Origin: Lelliottia sp. JS-SCA-14
GTDB taxonomy: Bacteria; Pseudomonadota; Gammaproteobacteria; Enterobacterales; Enterobacteriaceae
Reading direction: 5' to 3'
DNA: 64,000 nucleotides
Assembly (NCBI RefSeq): GCF_035593345.1
Contig: NZ_CP141606.1
Span: 2,914,001 to 2,978,000 of the forward strand
The translations under genes and the position numbers were made by a program. The notes beneath the pieces were generated by a model. The model was not told where the DNA came from and did no database searches. It worked only from the letters and a program-made list of their open reading frames with translations. Shown one piece after another: positions 63,331 through 64,000 of this stretch. Within the stretch, counting starts at the first letter, position 1. Every line of letters starts with the position of its first letter.

Positions 63331-64000
63331 CTACTCTTCTACCGTAAAACTCTGTGCCGGTTGCCCGGAGCAGTAAATCTCCCACGCCTTGCGCAGCGCT
63401 TTTTCCAGCGGTGCGGCCACGTCAAAGCCATCCTGCTTCAGCGGCATGTTTTTGCGCATGCTCTGGCGCCAGTCGTTCAGCTCCTGAAGACGGTTTTGCC
63501 AGCCAACGGCGCGCTCGACGTAATCTTGCGGGGTGGTGGCGACGAACGGCTGCAGACCGTAGATGTGCATGATCTCCACCCCCTGGCGCGACGCGGTGGT
63601 CGCCCCGGCAATACTCAGCGTCGGAACGCCCATCCAGACGCCGTGGCTGGTTGTCGTGCCACCGGTATACGGGAAGGAGTCCAGCATCAGATCCACTTCG
63701 TGATGCATGCGCAGGTAGGTTTCGAGATCGGTTGTTTTGCGGAAAATCAGCTGCGACTCCAGCACGCCCAGCGCGCAGAGCTTCTTGCGATAACGGGCAA
63801 TCATCTCGTCATCGTCCATAAAGCCAATCAGCAGCTTCGCGGTCGGGTTACGCGACATGATCTGCGCCCACAAGGCGAAGACCTCATTGTTCAGTTTCTT
63901 CGGACGGTTGAAGCTGCCGTAGGTGAAGTAGCCATTGCTGAGCGCCGGCAGCGGGTTAACCTCCGGGCTGAGTTCGCTCGGGGCAAAGAAGCTGCGCAGC
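63331..64000 (-). CDS. OGT/SPINDLY-type (GT41) glycosyltransferase, C-terminal part
   Basis: Frame is open from the right edge to a TAG at 63331; no start is visible, so at least 222 aa are C-terminal. Signatures of the GT41 catalytic domain: GYFTYGSFNRPKKLNNEV, VDLMLDSFPYTGGTTTSHG (the family's LDTxPYNGGTT-like box) and WMGVPTLSIAG. Such enzymes modify Ser/Thr; in flagellar loci they glycosylate flagellin in the cytoplasm. Upstream TPR repeats would be expected beyond the edge. First visible gene of the island. Confidence 0.88.
   Translation of the reverse strand, partial: LRSFFAPSELSPEVNPLPALSNGYFTYGSFNRPKKLNNEVFALWAQIMSRNPTAKLLIGFMDDDEMIARYRKKLCALGVLESQLIFRKTTDLETYLRMHHEVDLMLDSFPYTGGTTTSHGVWMGVPTLSIAGATTASRQGVEIMHIYGLQPFVATTPQDYVERAVGWQNRLQELNDWRQSMRKNMPLKQDGFDVAAPLEKALRKAWEIYCSGQPAQSFTVEE

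Overview
The window is chromosomal DNA of an Enterobacteriaceae species, most likely Enterobacter, Lelliottia, Leclercia or a close relative. Most genes match E. coli K-12 orthologues closely, and the backbone order follows flagellar region II: tap, tar, cheW, cheA, motB, motA, flhC, flhD, uspC, otsA, otsB, araH, araG, araF, ftnB, yecJ, azuC, yecR, ftnA, tyrP, yecA, leuZ-cysT-glyW, pgsA, uvrC, uvrY, yecF, sdiA, tcyN, tcyL, dcyD, tcyJ, fliZ, fliA. Genus-level placement is inference from memory of E. coli proteins; no database was consulted.

Accessory blocks interrupt this backbone. (1) 2696-9606: a five-gene archaic (Csu-type, spore coat U domain) chaperone-usher pilus operon and a divergent DAACS-family symporter split tar from cheW. 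(2) 22619-23176 and 24030-30710: a DJ-1/PfpI protein behind a KdgR-like operator, a Dcu-type C4-dicarboxylate carrier behind a perfect 13-bp inverted repeat, a DHA2-type exporter, an RpiB-fold isomerase and a periplasmic-sensor HD-GYP phosphodiesterase. (3) 33371-34320: a very hairpin-dense stretch followed by a LexA box and a SymE-type toxin gene. (4) 35119-43514: a type I secretion operon (HlyD adaptor, ABC exporter) with a 1.76-kDa-residue-scale (about 1,760 aa) RTX protein carrying an animal-type haem peroxidase domain, next to the tRNA cluster. (5) 54285-64000 and beyond the right edge: a tightly coupled operon between fliA and the expected fliC position, encoding a DegT aminotransferase, an acyltransferase, an ACP, two ketoreductases, a split transketolase, an AMP-ligase, LuxE- and LuxC-like proteins and an OGT/SPINDLY-type glycosyltransferase. 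This is best read as a flagellin glycosylation island.

Regulation is well preserved. FlhD and FlhC are made from a promoter region with a CRP site and an RcsAB box. FlhDC would activate fliAZ, and sigma-28 (FliA) then drives tar and motAB-cheAW from promoters that can be read directly (2643-2669 and 14240-14266). The latter lies inside flhC and would also make a MotR-like small RNA ending at the flhDC/motA hairpin. The azuC small protein and AzuCR-type transcript are present with CRP-like sites. TyrR boxes precede tyrP. Several small extragenic palindromes (REP/BIME) punctuate intergenic gaps.

The most promising leads for something undescribed are the LuxC/LuxE/transketolase acyl module of the fliA-proximal island, the hairpin-dense element in front of the SOS-controlled symE-like gene, and the RTX haem peroxidase secretion operon.
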